DNA from: Lophius americanus
Taxonomy: Eukaryota; Chordata; Actinopteri; Lophiiformes; Lophiidae
Assembly: GCA_037951165.1 (NCBI GenBank)
Contig: JBBDHG010000151.1
Span: forward strand, 2,116,001-2,180,000
Reading direction: 5' to 3'
Length of the DNA stretch: 64,000 bases
The translations under genes and the position numbers were made by a program. Below are positions 53,216-64,000 of the stretch, piece after piece (the first letter of the stretch is position 1; each line of letters begins with the position of its first letter). The notes under the pieces were generated by a model. The model made no database searches, was not told the DNA's origin, and saw nothing but the letters and a program-made list of their open reading frames with translations.

Positions 53216-55175
53216 AATACTTCGAGAATTCTCAGAATTTGAGCAAATTATCCCTGCGCTGTATAGCAGCCTTGAGTTTTCGCCCCTGTTCTCCGACACC
53301 GGACAGTGAGTTCTCCTTTTTCTCACCAACCACATCCATTAATGACGGAACTATTAACAAGTTCTGGTTTATATTGGCTGGCTGCACCTTTCTCATGGCC
53401 AAGGAAAAGGTGAAGTCAAAGGCATTACAGCATTATCACACGCTAATTTAGACGCTTTTCACTAAATCCTGTCGTATAGAGTTTAGTCTGGGTAACTGCT
53501 CTGGGTCTTTAAAGGAGATTTAATCCATGCTGAAGGTGATGGCCTGTGACACTAATAACCAGCCACCCAGGGACATGGACCACCACTTTAAAGAGATGCC
53601 ATTGCAGTTTGTGAATATTTGAGCTTGGCGCCAGTACTATGTTTTCTAGTAACTTATTTTCCACTGTAATTTAATTTTTCAACAGTGGTTCTCATCACTG
53701 GAAAAACAAAGACCACCATCAAACCATTCTGAATCAAATCCATGGGTGGAGGTGAGCAATCAGGGTAACAGTCCCCTTGGGTTAAAAGTTTTCTGATTGC
53801 CAAAAAATATAGAAATTAAAGTTTTCCATCACATATCTCTTAAATTCAACTTAATATGAGGGTTGCATTACTGTAAGTTGACCAGGAATGATGGATTCCA
53901 TGCCTAAGGACTATCCAATCAGTGACATGCAGTATCAGTAACATACAGTCTACCCAGCTCCTTTACTCTATTCCTAACAAAAACAACGTCTTTGTACTGT
54001 TTTAGCTATAGTTCAATATTTTTTTTTTCCTCTCAGGCCCTTTCTATTGTTGGAAGCGGATCTGTTTTTAATCAGTGCTGCGCTCCAATGGATGTTTCTA
54101 GAGTGCTTTTCACGATGAAACCGTACGCTCAATGGTAAAACTTCAAGCCAGAATCAATAAACATCACAAACATGTCTGTTTACTCACCAGCCAGCACCGA
54201 ACATGTAGATGTGGTGTTGTAAAATGGTGATGTTGAAATGGAGAGGGAATGAGGCTTGTGGGAAATGGATTAGTTCCAGATTTAGTTTCTTCTCTCTCAG
54301 AAATACTTGCACACAGGCTGACTGAAGCCATTAAAGTGTTGCCTAAGAGGCATGTGTGAAGCCGTTCTTTCCGAACTGTAAAATGGCCGTTTTCTGTCCG
54401 TTCATGTGACGGTGCTGAACTCTGACGCCCGTTTCTCACCCTCTGTCCACATGCGGAATACGAGTCCTATGGGACTATTGTAAAAGCACTGGGAGAGCTT
54501 ACAACCAAAGGTCATGCAGGGAGCGTGAACATCACAGACACTCCAGAAAACTCATGGACCTCACAGAAGTGTGATCAGATGTGTTGTCCATCACGGAAAC
54601 GTCATCGTCTGGGTTAAAGGTCAAGGACCACTCGTTCTTCCTAAATGTCTGATGGTATTTCCTTTGACCTTTTGTGAAATCTTCACAGTCACTTTCTTGC
54701 CAAGATTTAGATGAGTTCTGGCACATTTATGCTCAATTTCAAAGACGTACACTGATATGGACAGAGCCATCTGTCTGTACTCGGACGTGTTTCCAGAGAG
54801 TCTATGAATAATGACGAAACTGAGGAGTACCGGAAATCATTTCTAGGAGTAAAGCCATCATCGCTACCAAGACGTGACAAATGCCTATGGACTCGGAAGA
54901 AGAAGAAAGTCCAATGAATAAATTGATATCTCTCAATCCACATGTCATGATGCAACTTATGACCTCACAGACCACCGCCAGGGAGACCATTGCCTCCATC
55001 TTTACTAGGTACATAACTCCAACCTACTGCACCATCACCACTTTGTTGTTTTCAACCTTGTCCTCTTCACAGTAAACTCGTGGTTGTATCCGTATCAAGG
55101 TAAAGGATGCATGGAAGAATGGAAATGAGGTATCTGATTAGTACATGCGAGGGGCGGGGTAACACACTTGACTGG
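53216..55175. other. Unassigned interval
   Basis: No gene or repeat recognised. Open frames are at most 103 codons and lack domains. Confidence 0.3.
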
Positions 55176-55300
55176 TTGAGAGGTGATCACCGGACCAGCA
55201 CATATAGACAGACAACCATTCACGATGACAGCAACGCCCACAAGCAGTTTAGAGTCGCCAATTCACCTCCATTGCATCTTTTTGGACTTTGGGATGAGGT
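55176..55300 (-). repeat. tRNA-like interspersed repeat, fragment
   Basis: 'gagaggtgatcaccgg', 'agacagacaaccattcacgatgac', 'agtttagagtcgccaattcacc', 'ctttttggactttggg' matches the 3' half of the same fish repeat family as 9748-9990, reversed. Confidence 0.75.
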
Positions 55301-56289
55301 GAATTTGAACCTTGAACCTTATCTCTTGTCTAATTCTAGGTGTTAAGGTTATTTTCAGATGTCTGCGGGACTCTTTAATCCCATACCTTTACAGTTATTA
55401 CCTTTCACTTTGTTTGATGCTTCCTCCTTTCCTTCCCTGGCTAGAAACCTTTTGGCCTTTTTTAGTATCAGATCATCCTAATCTACTCAAGAGCCTCTCT
55501 CCTTTGCTGAGCATCTTGCATACTGTGTGTTTTCTGCACAAGGACATCTCGCTGTGGATCATCTGCGTAGGTGTCTGCATCCCTATCTATGTGGGCTGGT
55601 TCTGGCGGAGGCAGCATGTGAAGCTAGACTGTGCCCACACACCCCACTCTCCAGCGCTGACGGGGACTGTGGGAATGTGTCATCTGATATCATGCTTCCA
55701 GCAGGATCTGTGAGGACAGGGAACGGATGAGGGGAGGGGTGTGTGTGTTTTTGATCTGATCAACGCAGCAAAGCACTTGGGAGGCTAAAAACGTTATATC
55801 TTATGCTGTACTGCTATCTGCGCTAAGACGCACACAAACGTAGTTCCCGACTTGAAAGTGAAGTTGGGTCTTGTTTTAGCAAGCCAAACACAAGATGGCC
55901 AACAGATGGAGGAACTTGGGCTATCAATTTAAATTCTTGAGAAAAGAGTAACAGCTGCTCAGGTGCCGCGAACCTGCCCGTACAGCTGTGACGGAAACAC
56001 CCTCAACCCAAACGGCGTAATTGAAATCGGTGTCACACACTTTCTGCTGAATCGAGGCCAAAGTATACTAATGCAGGTTTTGGCAGAATGTTGAAGCCCA
56101 GCACTCTATTAGGACACTTATGTAGATGTTTTCTTTAATTAAGGGATTTCCTTCAGGCCAGGTCACACCATGAGAGATTTTCCAGTCTGCAAGTGTTGCA
56201 TGGGTTAAGAGGTTTATATGCAGTTTGTCTGCCATTGTTAGCGGTTGTCAACCATTCTGGTCATAATGTTAGTGTGACTCAACTGAATT
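55301..56289. other. Unassigned interval
   Basis: A 133-codon frame at 55312-55713 (+) is hydrophobic with membrane-like stretches, but lacks any recognised domain or supported start. Not called. Confidence 0.3.
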
Positions 56290-56312
56290 CCCCCCCCCCC
56301 CCCCCCCCCCCC
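56290..56312. repeat. Poly-C run, 23 nt
   Basis: Uninterrupted C. The length is likely to be uncertain in assembly. Confidence 0.97.
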
Positions 56313-56454
56313 GCCACCTTGTGAAAAACCTTACTCTAGAGAATAAAGACTTAGAACAAAATTAAAACAAAATATGTTTCACCTCCCTCAGAGTTTAATT
56401 CCTTTCACCTGAGAGAAGTGTGAGCTAATAGCTGCCCATAATTCTACCAGCTAA

Positions 56455-56835
56455 TTAGCATTCATCCATCCATGCATCCATTTCCTATAAGCGCTTATCC
56501 TGTGCAGGGTGGTGGTGGTGGTGGTGGGGGCGCTGGATTTAGAGCCGGTGGTGGGGTACAACCTGGACAAGTCCCGAGTTCTTCAAGGCCTGAGATGCAG
56601 ATACAAACCATTCACTTTGAAGTCCACAGCTAAGGGCAAATTAGAATCATCGATTCATCTATATTTCATGTTTTTATGGACAGTTAGAGGAAGCTGGAGT
56701 ACCCAGAGGGAACCTCCAGTACCCAGATGGAACCTCAGCGGACAAGGGGACAACAAGCAAACCGCACATAGATCCTAAGCTGGATTCAAAGCCAGAACCC
56801 TCTCGGGCTACAGCAACCACTAACCACTACACTGC
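56455..56835 (-). repeat. tRNA-like interspersed repeat, near full length
   Basis: Reading plus to minus: 'atccatccatgcatccatttcctata', 'gcgcttatcctgtgcagggt', 'ggggtacaacctggacaag', 'gagatgcagatacaaaccattcac', 'gggcaaattagaatcatcgattc', 'agaggaagctggagtaccc', 'gctggattcaaagccagaaccctc', 'gcaaccactaaccactac', 'actgccc'. On the minus strand it ends at the A/B-box-like start of the family. A TGG microsatellite (56509-56526) has expanded in it. Confidence 0.85.
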
Positions 56836-57639
56836 CCATAATTTGCATTAATTTGGTAATAAGCGTCTGATCACCAGGAAAATATCCCGGGGTCCAACAT
56901 TTTGGTTATTTTTAGGGTCTGTTTTGGTCTCCACCAATTACTGAGGGATTTAGCTTGTTCATGGCTTTTCTACATTTTGCATTATTGCTGTCTTTCATTT
57001 GATCTGGGAATTTGGTACATTTGACTTCCATGGATTTCTGAGTTGGACAGATTTCCCAAAAACTGACCTCAAAATCCGAGAAAGACTGCTCTGCACATCA
57101 AAAGGAAGTGAAAGCCGTTGAATATGTTGTTTATTAGTAAGCATATCTGTCTTACTTGCAAAATAAGCCACTTATCTACGTGCAAAACAAGTCCATCTCT
57201 GTTTGTCTTCTCCGACTCATTTTGATGAGCAGCCAACATCGTTTGACTTTGTTTTAGCTCTAACATCTGAAGTAAGTGAAATGCAGCATTAGTTCCCCAA
57301 CAACTGTCATCTGATGCTAGGGAGTAGCGCTCTTTAGGATGTAGAGTTGGTTCCCTGAAACCAAGTTTGCAGCGTAGCTGAAACAATGCAAACAATAAAA
57401 TAGAAAAAAAGTTTGAAATACTAAAACCAAAACAAAGAACTGAACTGACAGTTTATATCTCCATAGAGCTGAGAACAACTGCAAAGCCATGTAATAGATA
57501 TGCAGAGACTCCACATTCAAGAGACTCCTGTGACGGCGCACATTTATTGATTCCCTATGACCAATTATCACTTTTGGGGGTGATTGTGCTGGAAGTGTCA
57601 GAGGCATTGTGAGACAAACTGGCCGAGAGGCAGAATTCC

Positions 57640-57850
57640 GCCTGGACAGGTTACCAGGTTTTCACCGGGTCATTCAAGCTCCCATGCACCTTTAATTTTT
57701 AATATACTGGTTTGCCAACAGTGCACGTTTATTTGACTGTGTTTGGAGGCCTGAGCACCTGGAATGAACCTATGCAGAGGGAAAACATGCAAACTCTCCT
57801 GAGAGAAGTCTGGATTTGAACCCAGAATCATTCAACCTGTGCCAACCCTT
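57640..57850 (-). repeat. tRNA-like interspersed repeat, diverged
   Basis: 'gcctggacaggttaccagg', 'gtgtttggaggcctgagcacc', 'gggaaaacatgcaaactctcc', 'tggatttgaacccagaatc' retains the family order but is highly diverged. Confidence 0.7.
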
Positions 57851-58189
57851 ATTATATCCCTTAAAAAGTTGGGCCATGTCAACAGATCCTTCGTATTAAT
57901 GCGAACCTTAACCTCACTAGGACTGTTGCAATATTTGCATAAAACCACAAGCACCTTACTTTTTTTTCTTTTACTCGGGTTCCATTAATCTCAGGTTATT
58001 TATATATTTCTTATCGTTTATCTTGTAGTTGTATTCTAATTTTCATTATTGTCTCGTGTGAGGGAAGACAGGCAAATTAAGGAATTCATTGCATGGTCTA
58101 AACCACTGTTTATTTTATTATTCATTCATTATTATTATTATTCATTTTATAATCCATTATTTTTTTCTTTTTTTTTTTAACAAAAAGCA
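57851..58189. other. Unassigned interval, AT-rich
   Basis: 'cagatccttcgtattaatgcg' at 57881-57901 resembles the start of plus-strand DR-A, whose 3' half begins at 58190, so the AT-rich stretch between them may be an insertion in DR-A. (ATT)n near 58117-58142. Confidence 0.35.
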
Positions 58190-58446
58190 CTTTTTTTTTG
58201 GCCGTAACTTCCTCAAAGTTGGTCTTATCAAGCCAAAATTGAGTACGTTTGAATCGACTGGGGGAGATCTATCTATCTTCATGTTGTGCTAACTAGGGGA
58301 ACTTTTTCATGAAAAACAGTATTTTTCAGACATAACTTTTAATTTGAATAATTCAATCAGAGGGATTACTCATGCATCGCAGGAGATTGGGGGCTTTTCT
58401 GGGATACACCCTTATACCCTGTCGGGTACGACAGTTTAGCCTTAAT
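58190..58446 (+). repeat. DR-A copy 13 (3' half)
   Basis: 'tggccgtaacttcctcaaag', 'tttgaatcgactgggggagatctatct', box 'aactaggggaact', 'aatttgaataattcaatcagagggatt', 'gagattgggggcttttctggg', and the terminal hairpin ctgtcgggtacgacag (58419-58434) followed by 'tttagccttaa'. Confidence 0.85.
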
Positions 58447-59060
58447 ACTAATTAATATGATGGCTGTATATCATAAAGAGCAGCTTTACGTCTTGGATAA
58501 ATGTAAAACCAACCAAAGCAGATGGAAAAACATAGAATGGAGATACAATCCAAGCACAACCACAGAAAAGTAATATTCCACATTCACTTTTGGCAGCCTG
58601 AAAAATTCAATAACATTCATCCATCTGTTAAAGTTTGGTCATTTGGCAGCTTATCTCCTTTGAGGATTCTTAATGAAATCAAACATTTCATCTTGGATGT
58701 CTTGGAGGAGTAATAATATCCACTTTGTAGTTCCGTGGAGCAGATGTGCGAGCGTACCTCCAACCTAGCTTGCCTCAACATCGCATGCTCTCCAAGCCAC
58801 AGAGGTCTAGCTATCTTAGGTTAGTCAAATTCTATTAAATCCCTCGCTTAGCTGCGGGGAGAGAGGGGGGCAGAAGGGAAGGAAAAGACACACAAGGACA
58901 AACAATTGAAAAGAAATCTGAAGGAATCAAGACGAGACGAATATAAGGTTTGTCAGGAAAGCTGTGGTGGCATAAATGTGGAATACGGCCATGTTTTAGC
59001 GTCAGTCTGACACCCATGGCCGAATCATCTTAATCCGAATCACACATAAATATAATACTC
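58447..59060. other. Unassigned interval
   Basis: No gene recognised. Confidence 0.3.
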
Positions 59061-59099
59061 AAAAAAAAAAAAAATAATATATATATATATATATATATA
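59061..59099. repeat. Poly-A followed by (TA)n
   Basis: Fourteen A then about twelve TA units. Confidence 0.97.
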
Positions 59100-59624
59100 A
59101 ATAATGACATCTTTACATTTTCTTTATTGTATTTTTCAATATCAAGAATATCATATTTCACTATGTGTCTTATTTTAGTGTGTTAATCGTAGTAATGTTC
59201 TTAATTTATGATTTTTTTTTTTTTAGTAGAAAAAGCCTAACCAGAGACTGAGATTGTAAATCAGCCATGGGCTATGAGTGTTATATCTAAAACATGTGTA
59301 TCTTTTAATTTTTACATCTTAAAATGTTTCTCGCTTTTGTCCCGGTCAAATAAACAAATAAATAATAATAAATAAAAACCGTCACATTATCTAGAAAAGA
59401 ACTTCAATCGGGAAAGACTAGAGCAACAATGGTTAAAAGGTGTTTATTTAACAAGAATCCAAAATTGAAGGACGAAAAAGCTTCAATGTGCAGAATTGAT
59501 GAATGTAAAGTCATAATAATATCATTATTATCATGTCGTCACTCTACCCCCGCCTGCTGCCCAATGACAGGTTTGTTTGATCCGGTTAGTTTAGTTTCCA
59601 CATCAGCTGGGCTCTAGAGTAGGT
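59100..59624. other. Unassigned AT-rich interval
   Basis: T run 59211-59224 and AAATAA-type repeats 59346-59375. No gene recognised. Confidence 0.3.
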
Positions 59625-59830
59625 GTCCATTTATGTGAAGGTGGGGGGTTCGATCCCTGGCCCCTACTTGTGTCCTTGAGCAAGACACAGTCGATGGTAA
59701 ATGGATTGTTCTTATATGGGAAGCAACTTGGGGTCCAGTTTCTTGCTCAAAGACACATCGACATGTAGGAGGGGATTGATATCAAACCCCCCAACCTTTA
59801 GATAAGTGGACCCCTGTGCTACCCCCCTGA
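59625..59830 (+). repeat. Fish short interspersed repeat with B-box-like motif, internally deleted
   Basis: 'ggggggttcgatccctggc' contains GGTTCGATCCC (B-box-like). Then 'ttgtgtccttgagcaagacac', 'ggtaaatggattgttcttatatgg', 'ttcttgctcaaagacacatcgacatg', 'aaacccccc...tttagataagtgga' and 'tgctacccccctgaaccacc' follow. This is the order of a widespread fish repeat, with the middle deleted. It is not a functional tRNA gene: no acceptor-stem or anticodon-arm pairing is visible. Confidence 0.65.
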
Positions 59831-60295
59831 ACCACCGTCTTCTCCGAGCGACTTAGTAACCCAATATCCCGCACAGGGCTGCCCAGATGTCATAATGACA
59901 TGTGTGACAATAAAATATATATACAGAATGTTTTTTATGGCATAAGCTGCATGTTGGCGCCGTCTGCCAAATACTTGTTCAGTCCTCTCCTGCCATTCCT
60001 CTCCCTCAAGTTTCAAAGACATTACGAGTTCTCCACAGTCGACTTTTGATTTCTTTGTCAAATCGAACCACAATGAGATATTTTGTCTCCTCCTCTTCCT
60101 TCTTAAAGTTTGTTTTTCCTTCCTCTTTCGTTTAGTGATGGAGCCGGTCCGACTTACTCTTCCTATAATTGGTCTGAAAACGGTCCAAAGAAAATGCTTT
60201 CAAACCCCGTGGTTCGGTTTGATTCCGCTGGAGACCACTTCATTGTGCGGGACAGAAAGCCTGGCTCTTCGATCCAGACTCTCAGTACCGGGAAG
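59831..60295. other. Unassigned interval
   Basis: 60060-60295 may belong to the transposon end annotated next, but no clear boundary is visible. Confidence 0.3.
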
Positions 60296-60366
60296 GTTTC
60301 ACACCTGCAGCTTTAGTCTGGATCAAACTGAAAGGTCTGGACCGGGTGAGGTAGGTGTGAAAGCGC
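60296..60366. mobile_element. Short foldback transposon end
   Basis: 'ggtttcacacctgca' (60295-60309) and 'taggtgtgaaagc' (60352-60364) are inverted repeats sharing TTTCACACCT/AGGTGTGAAA. This is typical of a fish non-autonomous DNA transposon terminus. Confidence 0.45.
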
Positions 60367-61639
60367 TCTCAATCAAGTTGCAGTCAGAGGGACTTTGGTG
60401 GGAACAATCTGAATCCACCTATTTTGCTTGATCCTATGATCCCTCTGAGGCTTGCAGCAGGGCTAATACCAATTGAGCTGTTCACATGAGAGCCGAATTA
60501 AAGGGCCGTGTTACGTAATTCCTCTTAAGCGCCATGTTTGCTTTTCCTGCCCCTTATCGGCCGTTTCGTTTAATAATGTTTCTTTAACAATTGAGCCTAA
60601 ATATACCCGGGTTGAGTAATATCCCTTCCTCATCCCACTCTCTCTCTCTCTCTCTCACTCTCTCTTTGCCCCGCTCTCTTTCGCTCCACGTGAGGCAAGA
60701 GGAAAATGAAAAAGGGTTGATGCAATAACCCAGATGTGACAGAAGAGAAGGAAACCTAGAATTACACAGCGTCCATACGCCAGCAGATGTTCAGTTGCAT
60801 TCATGTCAGAATCTGCCTCGAATGTTTCTCGAAGGTCGGGTATTCCCAAACAAGAATGCAGCCGTGATCTGCTCTGACAGATTCTGTGTTTCAAAAGAAA
60901 ATAATTCCCCAGACGTTGGACGTTACTCATGTAGGAAATCAAGTATAAATGGTCCATTGCCTTTTAGCCCTTATCTTAATAAATCACTGAGCCTTCAGAG
61001 CGAAGCTGAGTGACAGAGTGTTAGCGGTGATCCAGCCATGCCAGCTCGCAAATCCGCGGCTCGGCTTCCCTCTAAGGAGAGTTACGTCGATGTTTTGGGT
61101 GACAAATTAGTCGGTTCCATGGCTAATAAGCCCACTTTACACGCTATATTGGAAGAGTTTGGTTACTAGCCAGTTCTAAAAGACAAATTAATTTCCTGTA
61201 GCTGGCTGGTGCTCTCGCTAATCATGACATCATCAAGTTGCTGCAGCATATTAACCCCATCTTTCCACTCCAGGTCGTTAAGTCACCTTTAGTGGAAGCA
61301 TGAATAATGGCCAAATTCAACGTTTTCCCACGCTGGAGTCAAAGCCCCGGCTAGCCCTTCGCTCATCGTATCCTTATCGGCCCACTCCTCATCAAGGGTC
61401 TCTCCTAAACTTATCTCCTCTGTTCTTGCCACCCAGCCTCTGAGTCCTCTTCCAAATCCCTCAGACTCAATAGATTGTTTCCAGTGTCAATATTCAACTC
61501 CAAAATCTAACATTTTACATCTCATCCTCTAACCCTCTGGGGTCTGAAAACATGCTGCTGAAATCACTTTGGGTTTGGGTTCAGCGGGTTAACTGTGTTC
61601 TTCAAGACAGGCCCATAACCGGGCTTCTACCGGCCCTGT
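60367..61639. other. Unassigned interval; weak candidate regulatory stretch
   Basis: (CT)n at 60639-60666. 60440-60600 and 61185-61290 are non-repetitive with homeobox- and octamer-like words ('gctaatcatgacatcatc', 'acgtaattcctc'), suggestive of conserved non-coding DNA but untested. No gene recognised. Confidence 0.25.
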
Positions 61640-61890
61640 ACGACTTATTACTGTAAATTAACAGTTAATTACTGTTAGCAGCTTCACCAGTAAAGTACTG
61701 TTTTTACAGTTCTTTACTGTAGTTCATAATTAGAGTATATTACTGTCAATCTAAAATAAAGATCCTCATTATATTTTGTAATTACATTATTTTACAGTCA
61801 TTCTAAAATACAGTTCCTAACTGTATTAATGAATTACTCTATATTACCCTCATTATAAAAACAGTTCCATACTGTATTCTTGTATTTGCG
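61640..61890. mobile_element. AT-rich repeat rich in TTACTGT/ACAGTAA words
   Basis: Recurrent 'ttactgtaaatta', 'tactgtttttacag', 'atttta cagtcattctaaaatacag' and 'tactgtattaatg' words form irregular inverted and direct repeats. Similar wording is in the foldback element at 18748-19203. Ends are not clear. Confidence 0.45.
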
Positions 61891-62279
61891 TATCTTGTAG
61901 AATGCCACCACTACTGCTGCTACAAAAGTATAAAGTTTAAGCAACTTTTTCCCCTGTGCACAACGCCAGACCTTAAAAAAACCCATTGATTTACGTCACA
62001 CCCAAAGGTTATAGCATATACATGTCGCTCACCCTAGTGGACATAGGCTGGATTTTCTAGCCAAAATCCCTCTCAGGTGTCCAAATGCTATTTCGGCACC
62101 TGTTGGGTCCATTGGTTACCCAACTCAGACCCCATAGGGTGAAACATTGCGACAGAGAGTTTAGGATGTATTTAAACTCCATCTATGAACATGCATTCGG
62201 TTATTCATCTCACATTCCTTGTTAAATAATACCAACTCTGCAAACCTCCAGGTGCATTGCAGATTAAAACCGACTAAAA
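61891..62279. other. Unassigned interval
   Basis: No gene or repeat recognised. Confidence 0.3.
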
Positions 62280-62365
62280 TTTCAGCCGTTGTATTGTGTG
62301 TGTCTGTGTTTGTGCATGGACTGCTTCGAATTAGTTGCCCCCAGCGGGATTAATAAAGTTGTTTG
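62280..62365 (+). mobile_element. Possible LINE tail
   Basis: 'gcccccagcgggattaataaagttgtttgaac' resembles the 'gcgggattaataaagt' tail common at LINE 3' ends in fish. No coding part attached. Confidence 0.4.
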
Positions 62366-62639
62366 AACTATTAAACAGTGAGGCATGTGTTTGTTTTGGT
62401 TATTTGTCTTTCTGTTAGGAGGACTTCAAGATGGATTTGCATGAAAAATGATAGGAGGGTTGGGCACAAGGGAGGATAGAAGCCATTAAATTCTTAAATG
62501 GGGCAGATTTAGGTAAAAGGGCTTGTTGTAACCACTGAGGTTTTGGACCGGGAACCTTCATTGACGTCAGTTGTGAAACATTTCTTCACGTTCTTCTACA
62601 TAAATCATCTCCAATCCATCTTAAATCCATCTGTGTTGG

Positions 62640-62800
62640 TTCATACCTGACTATTTAGAAAAGGTCATATGTAGGTGTTTGCATCCATACCTGTAACTGT
62701 TCTCCCTAAAATGTGATATTGTATATTGTCTCTCTTGCAAAAAGAGATCCTGATCTCAATGAGATTTCTTTTTAAATAAAGGACTAAAATAAACTCAAAC
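62640..62800 (+). mobile_element. L2-type LINE 3' tail with stem-loop
   Basis: 'tgtctctcttgcaaaaagagatcc', 'tctcaatgagatttctttttaaa' and 'taaaggactaaa' give the same stem-loop plus TAAAGGACTAA end as 43085-43170, with extra 3' untranslated sequence upstream. Confidence 0.65.
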
Positions 62801-63299
62801 CAGCGACTAGTGGTCAAAAACTTTTATCTTCTTCCAGGTGGAACAAAAATTGTTCCTATAATATATAGGAGACCGTTAATTACAACAATTTTTGCACGTA
62901 TACATATGATTCACACATTTCTGTTAACTTTCTCTATAGTTGCCAGATGTGGTTTTTTAATCAACAATTTCAGGTAGATAGGGTTTGTTTTTTTTACATA
63001 CGAAACCCATTAAATTCTATTTAATATCAAAGATACGATTCCTTAATACTGTTTTTGATGGATTACTGTGAAATTGGAGTGAAACCGATTTTTATTTTCA
63101 ATAATAGTGAGGATATTGTGAGATAAATCTCTTTTTAAGCTCTACATTAGGTTTGAGGAGGGACTAGGACTAGACCGCGATGCAATTTGGACTAATGTTT
63201 CTGAGGCGGCGCTTCAGAAAACCCAAATTATCAGGATGAACATTGGACATTTTGCCATTCAGTATACCTAACACCAAGAATAAGCATCAATGAGCCTTG
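62801..63299. other. Unassigned interval
   Basis: AT-rich; nothing recognised. Confidence 0.3.
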
Positions 63300-63841
63300 C
63301 ACTGCATCCTCATGGCTCGTTCTGCCCCCACGGGAACGTCCAGGGGTGCTAGGAATTCTGGGAGAAAGTTATAGGTTCTCCTGCAGATCTAATGAGGCTC
63401 CATTGTAAATGGGCCCAGTTCTACACCTCTTGAGCAACGACTCCCACCTTTTTCCTGACGGAAAAGACTCCTGAACTGGCAGGTCCAACTGCAGCCAGAA
63501 AGGTTATTGCCCCGTGAGGGAGGCCTCCTCAGATTGTGTCAAGTACTCACTTGCTCCGGAGCTTTTTGATAGTTCGAAAATTGTTCCCAGTACATTTCGT
63601 ACCGGGAACTATCATCAGTCCGGATTAATAACGCAGGACCAAACAGGATTTTGACGTGGAGCTCTCTGATCTCAGACTTAACGGATCTTCTATCACAATA
63701 TGCCGTTCTGCTTTGGTGCTGCTGTGGTGTTGGCTGGATTGAGGAGGGGTTGGTGTTGTAATAATTTAAACTCTGTGACACATTTGTGTACCGTACAATT
63801 CTTTACCTTCAAATAAAGATTGATTGACTAAAAAAAAAAAC
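63300..63841 (+). mobile_element. Possible retroposed sequence with AATAAA and poly-A tail
   Basis: AATAAA at 63812-63817 is followed 13 bp later by 'ctaaaaaaaaaaa' (A run to about 63841), as at the 3' end of a reverse-transcribed polyadenylated RNA or LINE. Inside, 'gatagttcgaaaattgttcccagtac' and 'gtaccgggaactatc' form an inverted pair (63568-63616). No parent gene was recognised and the 5' limit is a guess. Confidence 0.4.
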
Positions 63842-63905
63842 ATTAGGTTAATGGTTGGATCTGAATTGGGATTCTCAATTTTATGAAGAGTGAGTGTTCA
63901 AGGTT

Positions 63906-63949
63906 CAAGGTTCCTGAGTGTTGGGCTCAAGGTTCCTGAGTGTTGGGCT
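63906..63949. repeat. 22-bp tandem duplication
   Basis: 'caaggttcctgagtgttggg' plus 'ct' twice in succession; a further partial 'caaggtt' precedes it. Confidence 0.96.
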
Positions 63950-64000
63950 TATTAGTGCCCTGCTTGTTGCACTAGAAAACTATTTTGGCGCCCGCCTGAG

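Noticed and set aside
55312..55713. 133-codon hydrophobic frame resembling a membrane protein
   Set aside because: No family motif and no upstream or downstream exon signals; the hydrophobic bias follows from T-rich plus-strand sequence.
59640..59700. tRNA gene suggested by GGTTCGATCCC
   Set aside because: No cloverleaf pairing could be found; the surrounding phrases identify a dispersed fish repeat.

Overview
This window looks like non-coding nuclear DNA from a vertebrate, most likely a ray-finned (teleost) fish. The evidence is the mix of repeats: long CA/TG, TC, GGAT, AAT and GAG microsatellites, several minisatellites, and dead copies of element classes typical of fish genomes (Tc1/mariner-like transposons, RTE-type and L2-type LINEs, tRNA-like short repeats, AT-rich foldback elements). 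I find no intact protein gene, no convincing exon, no rRNA or tRNA gene, no CRISPR array and no bacterial-style operon. The longest open frames (about 130-170 codons) lack recognisable domains or lie in repeats, and are about what chance gives over six frames of 64 kb. The window is best read as intergenic or deep intronic sequence built by layers of transposon insertion and decay.

Five dispersed families recur. DR-A (about 13 copies or fragments, both strands) is an unidentified repeat of about 0.4-1.2 kb. It is built of monomers that each carry a 'CACTAGGGGG(A/C)GC' box resembling the CTCF core motif, and it ends in a small CTGTCG...CGACAG hairpin. DR-B (6 copies or fragments) joins an AT-rich body to a slice of LINE reverse transcriptase (GVPQGSIIGPL). 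DR-C (4 copies) has an ORF-like, proline/serine-rich minus-strand frame. DR-D (2 copies) is a DNA-transposon-like insert. DR-E fills most of 1-1620. Names DR-A to DR-E are mine.

Layout: 1-9.5 kb holds DR-E, three or four DR-A pieces, the first DR-B and a tRNA-like repeat. 9.5-14.4 kb has a pyrimidine-rich block, an LINE/SINE-type retroposon and an RTE reverse transcriptase relic. 14.4-17 kb is a nested cluster: a minus-strand Tc1-like element split by DR-D and DR-B. 17-22 kb has a 20-bp tandem array, perfect palindromes, an AT-rich foldback element and a long DR-A. 22.7-29 kb carries RTE and other LINE ends, DR-C and three DR-A pieces. 30-36 kb has a 15-bp minisatellite and the two largest DR-A blocks. 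36.8-38.3 kb is a Tc1/mariner-superfamily transposase pseudogene split by DR-C. 39-46.9 kb has DR-D, two DR-B copies, 55-bp and 39-bp minisatellites, and a GAG array that grew inside a DR-B copy. 48-53 kb has two Tc1-like relics, a long DR-A and a DR-C. 55-64 kb has minus-strand tRNA-like repeats, DR-A, foldback elements and LINE tails.

No genes act together here. The most interesting candidate is DR-A as a possible disperser of CTCF-like sites, which needs computational and experimental tests. Family identities rest on recognition by eye and recall of family motifs, not on a database search.
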